Assembly (NCBI RefSeq): GCF_001547935.1
Contig: NZ_AP014636.1
Location: 806,001-870,000 of the forward strand
Direction of reading: 5' to 3'
DNA: 64,000 nucleotides
Source: Vibrio tritonius
GTDB lineage: Bacteria; Pseudomonadota; Gammaproteobacteria; Enterobacterales; Vibrionaceae
In this document: piece by piece, positions 1 through 8,735 of the stretch
Layout of the letters: every line of letters starts with the position of its first letter
Numbering within the stretch: the stretch's first letter is position 1
Translations under genes and position numbers: made by a program
Notes under the pieces: generated by a model
Told to the model about the DNA's origin: nothing
Databases searched by the model: none
The model's input: only the letters and a program-made list of their open reading frames with translations

Positions 1-1
1 A

Positions 2-18
2 CCGGCGCAATGCGCCGG
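2..18 (-). terminator. Probable terminator hairpin of the solute-binding protein gene
   Basis: A 7-bp perfect GC-only stem (CCGGCGC / GCGCCGG) with an AAT loop lies 20 bp past the stop of the reverse-strand gene. The T-run expected on the reverse strand would fall left of base 1, so only the hairpin is seen. Confidence 0.6.
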
Positions 19-39
19 ATGATGGGTTAGATTGTGTCA

Positions 40-1623
40 TTATTCAGATTTAGATACGTTTTTGTAGAAGACCATTTCTGGTGTGATACCTTGCACGTAG
101 CCTTGGATATCATCACGCAGAGCAACCAATTTTTTGTTCTGTAGACCGATCACAAAAGGTGATGATTCACGAACGTCACGTTGTAACTCTTGGTAGATCT
201 TAGTACGTTTTGCGCCATCGGTTTCTGCACGAGCTTCAAGAGTCAGCTTGTTCAGTGCTGGAATGTGCCAGTTAGCACGCCAAGCGACTGTTTTACTGCC
301 ATTTTCTGGGTTGTAAGCAAATGCAGAAGCGTTAGTGTGTGGGTCAAAGTAGTCTGGGCCCCAAGAGGTCACGGTCGCTTCGTATTTGTGAGATTTTACA
401 TCGGTTGCGATCTGGCTACTTACGCCTGGGATCAATTCCACATCGATGCCTGCTTTAGCAAAGCTAGCTTGCAGTGCTTGCGCGATATCTAGGTAAGGGG
501 GTTGGTTTGATACAACCAACTTAAAGTGCGGGTTTTTAATGCCGGCATCTTTTAGAATTTTCGCTGCTTTTTGTGGATTGTAAGTAAACGGTTGATCGGT
601 TAATGCGCCGTTAAAGCCCACAGGCAGGAAGTTTTGCTGTACAGCGAATTGACCATGCATTAGGTCATCGGCAATGCCTTTGTAGTCAAATGCGTAACGA
701 GCCGCTTGCCAGAATTCTGGTTTACCTAGATCTGGGTTACTTGCGTTTTCTGCGTTAAACATCAAGTAGTATAGTGACGCATAAGGCAGGTTAAGGGTTT
801 TCACGCCTTTTTTACCTTGTAGCGAGAAGTATTGGTCAGTGCCTAGGTTACGAACTAGGTCAGCATCGCCTTGCTCAAGCAGCAATTGACGTGTTGCCGC
901 ATCTGGTACGTTTTTCAGCAGCACATATTTTAGTTTTGGCGCGCCAGCAGGGGATGAAGCATTGGCTTCCATCATCAGAATTTGGTGCGGAACGTATTTC
1001 TTAATTTTGAATGGGCCGCTGCCAGCAGAGTTTGCGTTTAGCCACGCGTGACCAAGGTCGTCGTCTTTTTCATTCGCCATCACGCTTTTTTCGTCAACAA
1101 TAGACGCAGCAGGGGCTGAAAGTAGGCTTAGTACGAATGAAGGACCGACATCCGCATCCCATGACACTTTCACTTGGTCTTTACTCACTTTAGTGATGTA
1201 AGTATCGACATTGTTTTTGTCCCAACCCAACTGAGTCAGAATGAAAGAAGGCGCAAGATTCAATTTCACAACACGGCCAAGACTGAAAATCACATCTTCA
1301 GGGCGAACTGGATTGCCGCTAGCAAATTCAGCACCTGATTTAAGAGTAAAGGTGAGGCTGTGTTGTTCTGCTTTCCAAGAAGCCGCTAGAGTCGGTTGCA
1401 ACTCGGTTGGGTTGTTGGGATTAGATTGCACCAAACGTTGGTATAAGTTATTGAAACTTTGCACTGAAGAAAGCTCAAAACCTTGAGCAGGGTCGAGGCT
1501 AGTAATATCATCTAAAGATTGCGCAACGACAAGAGTGTTATTTGGGGTTTTTGCATATGATGGAAGTGCAAAACCCAGGCTGAGCATAAGGCTGGCTGCC
1601 AATAGAGTTGTTTTGGTTTTCAT
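40..1623 (-). CDS. ABC transporter solute-binding protein, family 5 (peptide/nickel type)
   Basis: This is a 527-residue periplasmic binding protein of the DppA/OppA family, which captures peptides or similar ligands for an inner-membrane ABC importer. The N-terminus is a clear signal peptide: basic MKTK, a hydrophobic stretch, and a likely cleavage after PSYA. The family 5 pattern follows, including an LDPAQG-type segment early in the mature protein and a PEDVIFSLGR motif around residue 135. The start at 1623 was chosen because the signal peptide begins there and a GGA sits just upstream; a longer in-frame start at 1701 would put 26 unlikely residues ahead of it. No permease or ATPase gene is visible, so either they lie left of the window or this is an orphan. 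The ligand cannot be assigned. Confidence 0.88.
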   Translation of the reverse strand: MKTKTTLLAASLMLSLGFALPSYAKTPNNTLVVAQSLDDITSLDPAQGFELSSVQSFNNLYQRLVQSNPNNPTELQPTLAASWKAEQHSLTFTLKSGAEFASGNPVRPEDVIFSLGRVVKLNLAPSFILTQLGWDKNNVDTYITKVSKDQVKVSWDADVGPSFVLSLLSAPAASIVDEKSVMANEKDDDLGHAWLNANSAGSGPFKIKKYVPHQILMMEANASSPAGAPKLKYVLLKNVPDAATRQLLLEQGDADLVRNLGTDQYFSLQGKKGVKTLNLPYASLYYLMFNAENASNPDLGKPEFWQAARYAFDYKGIADDLMHGQFAVQQNFLPVGFNGALTDQPFTYNPQKAAKILKDAGIKNPHFKLVVSNQPPYLDIAQALQASFAKAGIDVELIPGVSSQIATDVKSHKYEATVTSWGPDYFDPHTNASAFAYNPENGSKTVAWRANWHIPALNKLTLEARAETDGAKRTKIYQELQRDVRESSPFVIGLQNKKLVALRDDIQGYVQGITPEMVFYKNVSKSE

Positions 1624-1784
1624 TATCATTCCATTAAACTGTTTAGAATTCGTTCCTACGGGGGCGTTATTCCCTAGGGTTATAAAAAGAAAGTAACCCA
1701 TTCACTTTGTGATAACAAGCACACTAATATGTAATCAATATTACAATTACATCTGACTTGTATCAGAAAAGAATAACGTTGGTC

Positions 1785-1811
1785 AATTATCATTCTTTAT
1801 GGATGATAATT
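1785..1811. promoter_or_regulatory. Inverted repeat upstream of the solute-binding protein gene
   Basis: Perfect 9-bp arms AATTATCAT and ATGATAATT are separated by 9 bp, about 160 bp upstream of the start at 1623. The arms resemble Fur-type GATAAT hexamers, but the spacing is not that of a standard 19-bp Fur box. It is a candidate operator of unknown owner. Confidence 0.35.
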
Positions 1812-1954
1812 CATCAATTCATGCTGAATATTATGTAACTAGGCACTTATTGTCAGTGAATTTGCCGAATTTTACAAACTTCGATGAGATCATATACTCA
1901 CGCGATTTTGGTGGCTCATGCAAGCTTGTGGCATCCGAAGTTACCTATGTACCG

Positions 1955-2374
1955 TTATTTTGTTCCTGGTGTCGACGAATGTTGTGCGCGCGAATGTTGC
2001 AGCTTGTTTAGCGAGGTTTGAGCTATTAATGCTGAGGCGGATGGGAGTTCTTGGTCGGGTAAGATGGATTCTTGTGTCGAGGTCAGTTTGGCTTGAGGTT
2101 TGGAGGTCATCGCTTTTTCTGGTCCACAGCGTGGGGTCGTAAATGCTGGTGGTGTGAGTCCGTTTCCTAAGTGAGCGTGAAGCGAACGACATTCTTGTTC
2201 AATGGCTTGACGCAGTTGTTGATATTGGCCAATCAGAGCCAATCCGTTGAGCATGCTTTGGGTGTAGGTATTGAGCAGTTTCGCGGCATAGGTGACATCG
2301 TAACTTCCTTTCTTAACATCGTGGTGACGTTCATTGGCGTAGTGACGAAGTGAGTCGATAAGTAAATTTAACAT
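1955..2374 (-). CDS. Hypothetical protein, 139 residues
   Basis: No family is recognised. The start at 2374 is supported by a strong ribosome binding site (AGGGGGAAC, about 5 bases before the ATG); the frame stays open to 2485 without a better start. The N-terminal 80 residues look helical and amphipathic, with LLIDSLRHYANERHHD followed by leucine- and glutamine-rich segments. The C-terminal 60 residues are rich in Ser, Thr, Pro and Gln and probably disordered. There is no signal peptide or membrane segment, so it is likely cytoplasmic. It lies 330 bp upstream of the solute-binding protein gene on the same strand, too far for tight coupling. Confidence 0.6.
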   Translation of the reverse strand: MLNLLIDSLRHYANERHHDVKKGSYDVTYAAKLLNTYTQSMLNGLALIGQYQQLRQAIEQECRSLHAHLGNGLTPPAFTTPRCGPEKAMTSKPQAKLTSTQESILPDQELPSASALIAQTSLNKLQHSRAQHSSTPGTK

Positions 2375-2701
2375 AGATGTTCCCCCTAAAACCGGTGTTA
2401 CCGCTGTACTTAGCTGAAAATCATGCCACTTAGGTGACTGTTCATAACAAAATAAAGCAAAGAGTGTTCCATTTTCTGCTGTCAACCTATGTAGCTTCTC
2501 TAACCTTCTGTTTATTTGGGGTATTTATCTTTTTCTCTTGAGCGGGATAGCAGTCGATAAGGTTCATGATGAATACGTTGTGCGCCGGTAACCGTAGCCA
2601 CCGCTTATGTCAGCGCTATTGAGGGGATAAGACTTGCCGCTTAATCGTCAGTGCAGAGATTAAGCGAGCAAGCGAGCACTTTATGTAGAAGATTTTGCTG
2701 A
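2375..2701. other. Gap with a structured hairpin
   Basis: No coding region is supported here. The stretch holds a long hairpin: CTTGC plus CGCTTAATC at 2633-2646 pairs with GATTAAGCG and GCAAG at 2658-2672, one base bulged, with an 11-base loop. It lies downstream of the RMF-like gene on the reverse strand, but no T-run follows, so it may be a structured 3' end and not a classical terminator. Confidence 0.4.
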
Positions 2702-2851
2702 TTAGTTTGCAAAATCTTCTTGTGCTTGAAACCAACCATCACGCCAAGTTTGGCTTAGTTGCGTTGTTTTATATGGGTTAGCGGTATCTGTCATACCTGC
2801 GCCAAAGGCTAGGTAACCTTCATTAAAAGCGTGTTCTTGTTCAGTGTTCAT
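2702..2851 (-). CDS. Small RMF/CrpP-like protein, 49 residues
   Basis: This short gene encodes 49 residues. The pattern FNEGYLAFGAG ... NPY ... W-x-x-GW-x-x-A resembles the ribosome modulation factor (RMF) fold, in which a GY/GxxAG helix turn, an NPY or CPY element and a C-terminal WxxGW helix recur. RMF itself (about 55 residues) promotes 100S ribosome dimers in stationary phase. This protein is shorter and less basic at its N-terminus than RMF, so it may instead belong to the broader RMF-like set that includes CrpP. An AGG lies about 8 bases before the ATG. It stands alone, downstream of and co-oriented with the LysR gene. The fold assignment is from memory of the motif; the function is open. 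Confidence 0.65.
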   Translation of the reverse strand: MNTEQEHAFNEGYLAFGAGMTDTANPYKTTQLSQTWRDGWFQAQEDFAN

Positions 2852-2996
2852 GGAAGACCTGTAATGCAGTTGTAAATGTAACCAAGGCGCGCATTGTACC
2901 CAGCAACGGCTTTAGGAATGCTGATCTTGATCAGAATGTGACCAAGATCGCGTAATCTCTTTTCACTATTGACTCTATTCTGACTTAGTCACAGGG

Positions 2997-3926
2997 CTAA
3001 CTCTCAGCTAATGCTGGATTGACTCCGGTGAATAAGGGTCTGGCTTGATAGAGAAACAGCTCCGCCAGATAGTTAGCGATAGGGGTGAGTGGTGTCGCCT
3101 TCCGACACAGCAGGTAATAGGTCGCCCAAGGTAGGGGCGTGTCTAACTCAATCTCTTTTAACTGATGAGAAAAGGTATAGTGTTTGATTGCTGCATCGGA
3201 TACTAAGCCTATGCAATCGGTACGGGTAATGATTGCAAGGGTGGAAAGATACGATTCACAGGTTATCGCATGCTTTAAACATCCGCCATGTTGCGACAAG
3301 ATATCGTATATCGTGTTCAGATAACTGCTGCGAGTGGTCGGCATTACCCAATCGCATTCTTGGAGTTCGGCTAGTGTTGTTGCATTCAGTTTTGGGTGTC
3401 CTTTGCGAGCAATAATTTTAAACGGCATTTCCATCACCTTATGTTTGGTGAATTCATGGTACTCCAAATCCGATTGCAAAGTATTAATCACAAAATCGAG
3501 CTTCCCTTGCCGTAATTGTTCAATATGTGCTTCAAGCTGCCCCTCTTGTATTTTTACGTTTACTTTGGGGTATTGACGGCGAAACTTGTAAATGACTTCA
3601 GGCATGAGTTCACAAGCAATACTGGCTCCAAGACCTAGGTTTACCGTGCCCATTTCATTACCTAAGCATTGCTTTACCGATTCTTCTGCGAGCAATAGTT
3701 CTCGTAAAATTAAATTGGTATGAGAAAGCAAATGTTCACCGGCTTTAGTTAAGGTAATCCCTTGGTTGCCGCGGATAACAACTTGGCTGCCGAGAGAGGC
3801 TTCCAAGTCACGCAGGGCCTTGGTGACCGCGGGTTGTGATAACCCCAAAGCGCGGCTGGCAGCGTGGATACTTCCGCATTCGGCTATTTCAGCAAATGCT
3901 CTTAACTGGTTGAGTTTTAATGACAT
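2997..3926 (-). CDS. abgR: LysR-family regulator, AbgR-like
   Basis: A 309-residue LysR-type regulator with an N-terminal winged helix-turn-helix (about residues 4-62, with AASRALGLSQPAVTKALRDLE) and a C-terminal effector-binding domain. Stretches such as GLGASIACELMPEVI and IEQLRQGKLDFVINT closely resemble remembered E. coli AbgR. The gene is divergent from abgT, as in E. coli, so it most likely controls the adjacent transporter and hydrolase in response to p-aminobenzoyl-glutamate or a breakdown product. The 214-bp intergenic region contains a T-N11-A palindrome and a repeated half-site. The LysR family is certain; the AbgR assignment rests on similarity and context. Confidence 0.85.
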   Translation of the reverse strand: MSLKLNQLRAFAEIAECGSIHAASRALGLSQPAVTKALRDLEASLGSQVVIRGNQGITLTKAGEHLLSHTNLILRELLLAEESVKQCLGNEMGTVNLGLGASIACELMPEVIYKFRRQYPKVNVKIQEGQLEAHIEQLRQGKLDFVINTLQSDLEYHEFTKHKVMEMPFKIIARKGHPKLNATTLAELQECDWVMPTTRSSYLNTIYDILSQHGGCLKHAITCESYLSTLAIITRTDCIGLVSDAAIKHYTFSHQLKEIELDTPLPWATYYLLCRKATPLTPIANYLAELFLYQARPLFTGVNPALAES

Positions 3927-3996
3927 AATTTCCCTATTATTTATCCGTGGCGCGCTTAAATCCTTACATATTGTGCGTGTTAATCCGAGCTAAATG

Positions 3997-4032
3997 ATAA
4001 CTTTTGGTTATTCCCCGAAAATATTGGTTATC
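3997..4032. promoter_or_regulatory. Candidate LysR operator between the LysR gene and abgT
   Basis: ATAAC-TTTTG-GTTAT at 3997-4011 is a perfect 5-bp-arm palindrome that fits the T-N11-A LysR box. The half-site TTGGTTAT recurs at 4024-4031, exactly 20 bp (two helical turns) from its copy at 4004-4011. This matches the recognition-site plus activation-site layout of LysR promoters. Confidence 0.5.
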
Positions 4033-4140
4033 TTGTGCAAGCGAACGCCTGCTCATAGATTACTGGAAAGCGTCCAATCAAATCATCCTTTTTATTGGTG
4101 AATGATTGGGAAGGATTACATTGAAAAAGGATTTTCGAGT

Positions 4141-5679
4141 ATGATGCCGTCACCTACTACACGAGTGGAGACGCCTTCGCGACCTTCGCTCTCCGTTCGT
4201 CTATTCAGTAAAATTGAAGCGATGGGGAACAAACTACCTGAGCCAATCGTGCTGTTTTTTGTTCTCGCCATCGTGGTTATTGTTGCGTCCGTCATTGCTG
4301 CCGCGCAAGGGGCTTCCGTGATTCACCCTGCAACTGGTAAAGATCTGCCAATTCGTAGTTTGCTTTCCCGTGAAGGGATAGTCTTTATCTTCACTAATAT
4401 GCTGAAAAACTTCACTGGTTTTGCGCCGTTAGGGTTAGTACTGGCAATGTTAATTGGTGTTGGGTTAGCTGAGCGTGTTGGCCTTTTGGAAAGCGTAGTA
4501 AAGCGCACCATTTTAAATGCGCCTAAACCGCTGATTACCACAGCCGTCGTGTTTGCTGGGATCATGATGAATATCGCTTCGGACGCATCAATGGTGGTGC
4601 TACCGCCATTGGCTGCCTTGGTATTTATGTCGGTTGGACGTAACCCTATTGCTGGATTAATGGCTGGTTTTGCAAGCGCCGGTGCCGGTTTTACGGCCAA
4701 TTTGGTGATAGCCGGAACCGATGCATTACTTTCTGGAATTACCAGTGAAGCGGCTAAAGCAGTATCAACGACTATTGAAGTAACGCCAGTGGATAACTGG
4801 TATTTCAATATTGTGTCTGTGTTTGTGCTGACCGTTGTTGGTGTTGTGATCACGGAAAAAGTGGTCGAGCCACGCCTTGGTAAATATGAAGGCAAAACCA
4901 AATCCATGACTCACCACGAGCCAGCATTAGAAAGTCGGGCACTGCGTAATGCGGGTATTACGGCCATTATTTATCTTGCCGCGATTGTGACCTTTGTACT
5001 GTGGCCTAATTCACCGCTACAAAATGCGAACGGTGGACTGATTCCTTCACCATTTTTAAAAGGGATTATCCCCATTATCCTGTTTTTCTTTGTTGCCGTC
5101 GGGATGGCGTATGGGGTGACTTTAGGTTTAATCAAAAACAGTAAAGATCTCACTAAATACATGTCAGAAGCGATTTCCGATATGTCTGGTTATATCGTTT
5201 TGATTTTCTTTTGTTCTCAATTTATTGCGTACTTCAACTGGAGCCATTTAGGGACATGGATTGCGGTTAATGGTGCGGACTTATTGCGTGATATCCATTT
5301 TGATGGTTTGGCGGTTATCTTGGGGTATTGTGTCTTTACCGCCTTGTTGAATTTTCTCATCCCTAGTGGTTCGGCAAAATGGGCATTAGAAGCCCCAGTA
5401 TTTGTCCCTATGTTTATGCAGCTTGGCTACCACCCAGCCTTTATCCAAGTAGCGTATCGTGTCGCAGATTCTTCCACCAACATTGTTACTCCGCTAAGCC
5501 CATACTTTGTCGTGATTCTTTCGATGATGAAGGAGTACGACAAGAACGCCGGAATGGGGACCATGATTGCATTACTGTTGCCTTATACGTTGGCATTTTT
5601 GGGTTCTTGGCTAGTTCTATTGGCAATTTTCTTTAGTTTCGGCTTGCCAATTGGACCGGGTGTTTACCCAATGATGTAA
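4141..5679 (+). CDS. abgT: p-Aminobenzoyl-glutamate transporter (AbgT family)
   Basis: A 512-residue inner-membrane protein of the AbgT family, whose E. coli member (508 residues) imports p-aminobenzoyl-glutamate, a folate breakdown product; other members export sulfonamides. About a dozen hydrophobic segments are visible, with family stretches such as IASDASMVVLPPLAALVF, GFASAGAGFTANL and the C-terminal NIVTPLSPYF. The start at 4141 is preferred over 4102 because AAGGA lies 9 bases upstream and the protein then starts at the usual family length. It is followed by the hydrolase gene after about 180 bp, and the LysR gene is divergent, so the trio forms an abg locus. Confidence 0.9.
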   Translation: MMPSPTTRVETPSRPSLSVRLFSKIEAMGNKLPEPIVLFFVLAIVVIVASVIAAAQGASVIHPATGKDLPIRSLLSREGIVFIFTNMLKNFTGFAPLGLVLAMLIGVGLAERVGLLESVVKRTILNAPKPLITTAVVFAGIMMNIASDASMVVLPPLAALVFMSVGRNPIAGLMAGFASAGAGFTANLVIAGTDALLSGITSEAAKAVSTTIEVTPVDNWYFNIVSVFVLTVVGVVITEKVVEPRLGKYEGKTKSMTHHEPALESRALRNAGITAIIYLAAIVTFVLWPNSPLQNANGGLIPSPFLKGIIPIILFFFVAVGMAYGVTLGLIKNSKDLTKYMSEAISDMSGYIVLIFFCSQFIAYFNWSHLGTWIAVNGADLLRDIHFDGLAVILGYCVFTALLNFLIPSGSAKWALEAPVFVPMFMQLGYHPAFIQVAYRVADSSTNIVTPLSPYFVVILSMMKEYDKNAGMGTMIALLLPYTLAFLGSWLVLLAIFFSFGLPIGPGVYPMM

Positions 5680-5856
5680 TCAATTGAAATTTCGAATATT
5701 CATGCAGATGTGCGCAAAGCCATCTGACTAAAAATGTGACCCGACAAGTGTTCAACGTTACTTAATAATAAGAGTAAGTCTGAACGACATAACAGAAATT
5801 AGCGAGGAGATCGGGTCACGCTTTATACGCAGGCGTTTAAAAAATTGGAGAAGAGT

Positions 5857-7173
5857 ATGTCTACACCACTGAATGAAGACCAAATAGCCCAACTGAGTAA
5901 CCAAATGGTCGAATGGCGACGTGACCTACACAAGCATGCTGAATCGGGTTGGGTGGAATTTCGCACCTCAACCATCGTGGCGGATAAGCTCGATAAACTC
6001 GGATATGAATTGGCGCTTGGTCGTGATGTCATTAAAGAAGAGTCGCGGATGGGCGTACCGAGTGCAGATATCCTAGCTGCGCAGGAACAACGCGCGTTGG
6101 AACAAGGCGCTATTGCTAAATGGATGCCTCATTTTTCTGGCGGATTTACCGGTATTGTTGCCACTCTTGATTCGGGAAAAGCCGGACCAACGGTGGGAGT
6201 ACGTGTCGATATGGATGCGCTTGATCTGCAAGAATCGCACGCCTGTGGTCATGTTCCTGCTGAGTGTGGCTTTGAGTCGGTCAATACGAATATGACTCAC
6301 GCCTGTGGTCACGATGGCCATACGTCGATTGGCTTAGGGTTAGCTCATTACTTAATGCAAAACCGTGCCCAACTTACTGGCAAAGTAAAGCTGATTTTTC
6401 AACCGGCAGAGGAGGGCACTCGCGGCGCTCGTTCAATGGCGGATGCGGGAGTTGTCGATGATGTTGATCTGTTTGCTGCGATTCATATAGGTACAGGAGT
6501 GCCTGCAGGCGAGGTGGTGTGTGGTAGTGAAAACTTTCTTGCGACTACGAAATTCAATGTAGAGTTTCATGGCCGACCATCTCATGCCGGAGGTAATCCT
6601 GAAGAGGGCAAAAGTGCCATTCTTGCTGCAGCGCAAGCCACTTTAGGCTTACATAGTATTAGCCGCCATAGTAGTGGAGCTTCACGCATTAATGTTGGTG
6701 TAATTAATGCGGGCACCGGACGTAACGTTATTGCGCAGCATGCACATTTAGAAGTTGAGTGCCGCGGTGAAAATAATGATATTAATGACTTCATGTTTCG
6801 TCGTAGCCAATCTGTTATTGCAGGTGCCGCTGCAATGTATGAAGTGGAATATCATCTTGATGTGGTGGGGGCTGCCAAACAGAGTGTTCCGTCTGCGCAA
6901 TGGGTACAATTTATCACCCAAAAAGCAACCGAGTTAAGCTGCTTCAATCAAGTACACGAAGGGCTAGGTGGTGCTGCCGGCTCAGAAGATGCAACCTACT
7001 TTATGGAGCGTGTTAAGCAGAATGGTGGTCAGGCGACCTACATGATTTTTGGTACTGAGCTGGCTGCAGGTCACCACAATGACCGTTTCGACTTTAATGA
7101 AAATGTGATGCAAAATGCGCTGCGTTTATTGGCCTCGTTAGCTATGAATGCCAGCGAATTTAATCAAAGATAG
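5857..7173 (+). CDS. abgA: M20 amidohydrolase, AbgA-like p-aminobenzoyl-glutamate hydrolase subunit
   Basis: A 438-residue M20 metallopeptidase that matches remembered E. coli AbgA (436 residues) along its length, for example ESGWVEFRT near residue 30, VDMDALDL near 118, HACGHDGHT at 148-156 and FQPAEEGTRGAR near 180. AbgA cleaves p-aminobenzoyl-glutamate to p-aminobenzoate and glutamate, in E. coli as a heterodimer with AbgB. The metal-binding His/Asp motifs are intact. The start at ATG 5857 has GGAGAAG just upstream. No abgB is present, so the enzyme may act as a homodimer, use a partner elsewhere, or have a different specificity. Confidence 0.88.
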   Translation: MSTPLNEDQIAQLSNQMVEWRRDLHKHAESGWVEFRTSTIVADKLDKLGYELALGRDVIKEESRMGVPSADILAAQEQRALEQGAIAKWMPHFSGGFTGIVATLDSGKAGPTVGVRVDMDALDLQESHACGHVPAECGFESVNTNMTHACGHDGHTSIGLGLAHYLMQNRAQLTGKVKLIFQPAEEGTRGARSMADAGVVDDVDLFAAIHIGTGVPAGEVVCGSENFLATTKFNVEFHGRPSHAGGNPEEGKSAILAAAQATLGLHSISRHSSGASRINVGVINAGTGRNVIAQHAHLEVECRGENNDINDFMFRRSQSVIAGAAAMYEVEYHLDVVGAAKQSVPSAQWVQFITQKATELSCFNQVHEGLGGAAGSEDATYFMERVKQNGGQATYMIFGTELAAGHHNDRFDFNENVMQNALRLLASLAMNASEFNQR

Positions 7174-7212
7174 CGTCGTTAATCTAACTTAAGCCACATC
7201 AGTTTCGATAAT

Positions 7213-7243
7213 AGGGGCAGCTTTTTTTGCTGCCTCTTTCTCT
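7213..7243 (+). terminator. Rho-independent terminator after abgA
   Basis: AGGGGCAGC pairs with GCTGCCTCT (9 bp, one G-U) around a seven-T loop at 7213-7237, followed by a T-rich tail. It lies 40 bp after the abgA stop. Confidence 0.75.
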
Positions 7244-7576
7244 TTTCTTCCTATCTATGTCGCTTCGCCTCAAGACTGCCCTACATAAAATTTAACACGG
7301 AGGTGTGAGCGTATTCACAAATGTCGGTATTAAAATGGAGCTGTTGCGCCAAATGTGCAACACCAATGGATTGGGTGATAACTAATTCATTGAATATTAA
7401 GACCATTATCAGTTAGTTGGCGGAAGAGATCTACGTCAATTAAACCGCATCAAACCCTTTATCATGCAAAAAAGCGACTATGCTTACTTGTAATAGAGGA
7501 TCGACATTACGTGGAATAACAAAACCCTAGTGTTAGATCTGTCGTTATTTTATGAAAAGATATTGGGAGCGCGAGC
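7244..7576. other. Upstream region of the signalling operon
   Basis: No gene is supported. The stretch contains a small hairpin (TGTTGC at 7342-7347 with GCAACA at 7357-7362) and imperfect AACTAA/TTAGTT inverted segments around 7380-7420. It presumably holds the promoter of the operon starting at 7577; no specific promoter can be pointed to with confidence. Confidence 0.35.
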
Positions 7577-8710
7577 ATGACGAAATTGCATGTCATATAT
7601 GTTGATGATGATCAGCTCATGCTAAAGGCAACCGCAAGGATGTTTCGAAGGATACGTCCCCAATGGACCATGACTTTGGTCGATGACCCATTAAAGTGGG
7701 AAGAGAACCTTTCGACTGAACCATCACTTATCATCTCCGATTTGTTAATGCCAAGACTGAATGGCGACAAATTACTCGGGCAGGTTAGGCAGCGCTATCC
7801 TTACGCGATTCGATGCCTAATTACGGGCAACACGAATCAAGATGTACCGGACACCATTAGTAATTATGCTCATTTCATCTTACCAAAACCGTTCACCGAA
7901 GGTGATTTTTCAGCCATTTTAGACAGTGCTGAACGCTTACATTTGCCACCGTTTAATGCGGATTGTCTCGCCAAGATTAGCGATACCTGCGAGCACATTC
8001 CGGTGTTACCTAAGGTGGTAAAGAAAATTCAATCTATTACACGAAATAAAGATTCCGATTTGAAATCGCTTGCCGATGTGGTGCGCGAAGAACCCGCACT
8101 GGCCGCGCGCGTTATTCAGTTAGCCAATTCTGCTTACTTGGGATTTCAATCATCAACCGTGTTTTTGGAAGTGGCTATCAGTCGCCTTGGTAGCGTTATT
8201 GTCGAGGCTGTTGCGGTGTGTATGCTCGGACATAAGAGCTTTATTAAAATTGGTGTGAAAGAGCATGACCATGTTGTGGAAGAGTTTTTGTCGATTGCCA
8301 AAAGTGCTAAGTCATTAGCCAAAAAGGCTGGGCTTGACTCCGAGGAGCAAGAGTCCGTATTTATCATGACACTGCTTATCTCTATCGGGGCGTTAACATT
8401 AAGTGAAGCCGGTAGTGGAAATGGACTCTGTTTTGGTCAGCAGAACCTGTGTGAGTCGTACGATGACGTGATCATCATTACCGTCTATGTACTAACACTT
8501 TGGGGATATTCGAAAAAAATCACCGATAGCATGTTAAATATCAGCTTTTCTTTTACTAATCTTAATCAAGACGAAATTACAAACAGTGTGTCCCTTGCTT
8601 TGGCAATGCACATCGCCAAAGCCGGGGGAGAAGAGGAATTCAACAAATTCTTAGAGTCGATTCCAAAACAATATAACGACTCCGTTAAAGAAGTTTTAAC
8701 TTTGAATTAG
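7577..8710 (+). CDS. Response regulator with HDOD output domain
   Basis: A 377-residue cytoplasmic protein with two domains. Residues 1-120 are a receiver: acidic cluster DDD at 10-12, phosphoacceptor Asp55 in ISDLLMPRLNG, and the conserved Lys104 in LPKP. Residues about 130-330 form an HDOD domain, a catalytically silent HD-like fold typified by VLPKVVKKIQSI and EEPALAARVIQLANSAYLG. HDOD regulators act by protein contact and often accompany c-di-GMP or chemosensory modules. GGGAG precedes the ATG. It is the first gene of a co-oriented run of six signalling genes and is 25 bp from the receiver gene that follows. The partner kinase is probably the one at 9697. Confidence 0.85.
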   Translation: MTKLHVIYVDDDQLMLKATARMFRRIRPQWTMTLVDDPLKWEENLSTEPSLIISDLLMPRLNGDKLLGQVRQRYPYAIRCLITGNTNQDVPDTISNYAHFILPKPFTEGDFSAILDSAERLHLPPFNADCLAKISDTCEHIPVLPKVVKKIQSITRNKDSDLKSLADVVREEPALAARVIQLANSAYLGFQSSTVFLEVAISRLGSVIVEAVAVCMLGHKSFIKIGVKEHDHVVEEFLSIAKSAKSLAKKAGLDSEEQESVFIMTLLISIGALTLSEAGSGNGLCFGQQNLCESYDDVIIITVYVLTLWGYSKKITDSMLNISFSFTNLNQDEITNSVSLALAMHIAKAGGEEEFNKFLESIPKQYNDSVKEVLTLN

Positions 8711-8735
8711 CTGAGCAATTTGCAAGGAGATCTGC

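Noticed and set aside
1624..1701. N-terminal extension of the solute-binding protein
   Set aside because: The 26 extra residues precede a textbook signal peptide that starts at 1623 with its own ribosome site.
4323..4907. Reverse open frame of 194 codons inside abgT
   Set aside because: Threonine- and alanine-rich antisense shadow of a membrane protein gene; no ribosome site and no family resemblance.
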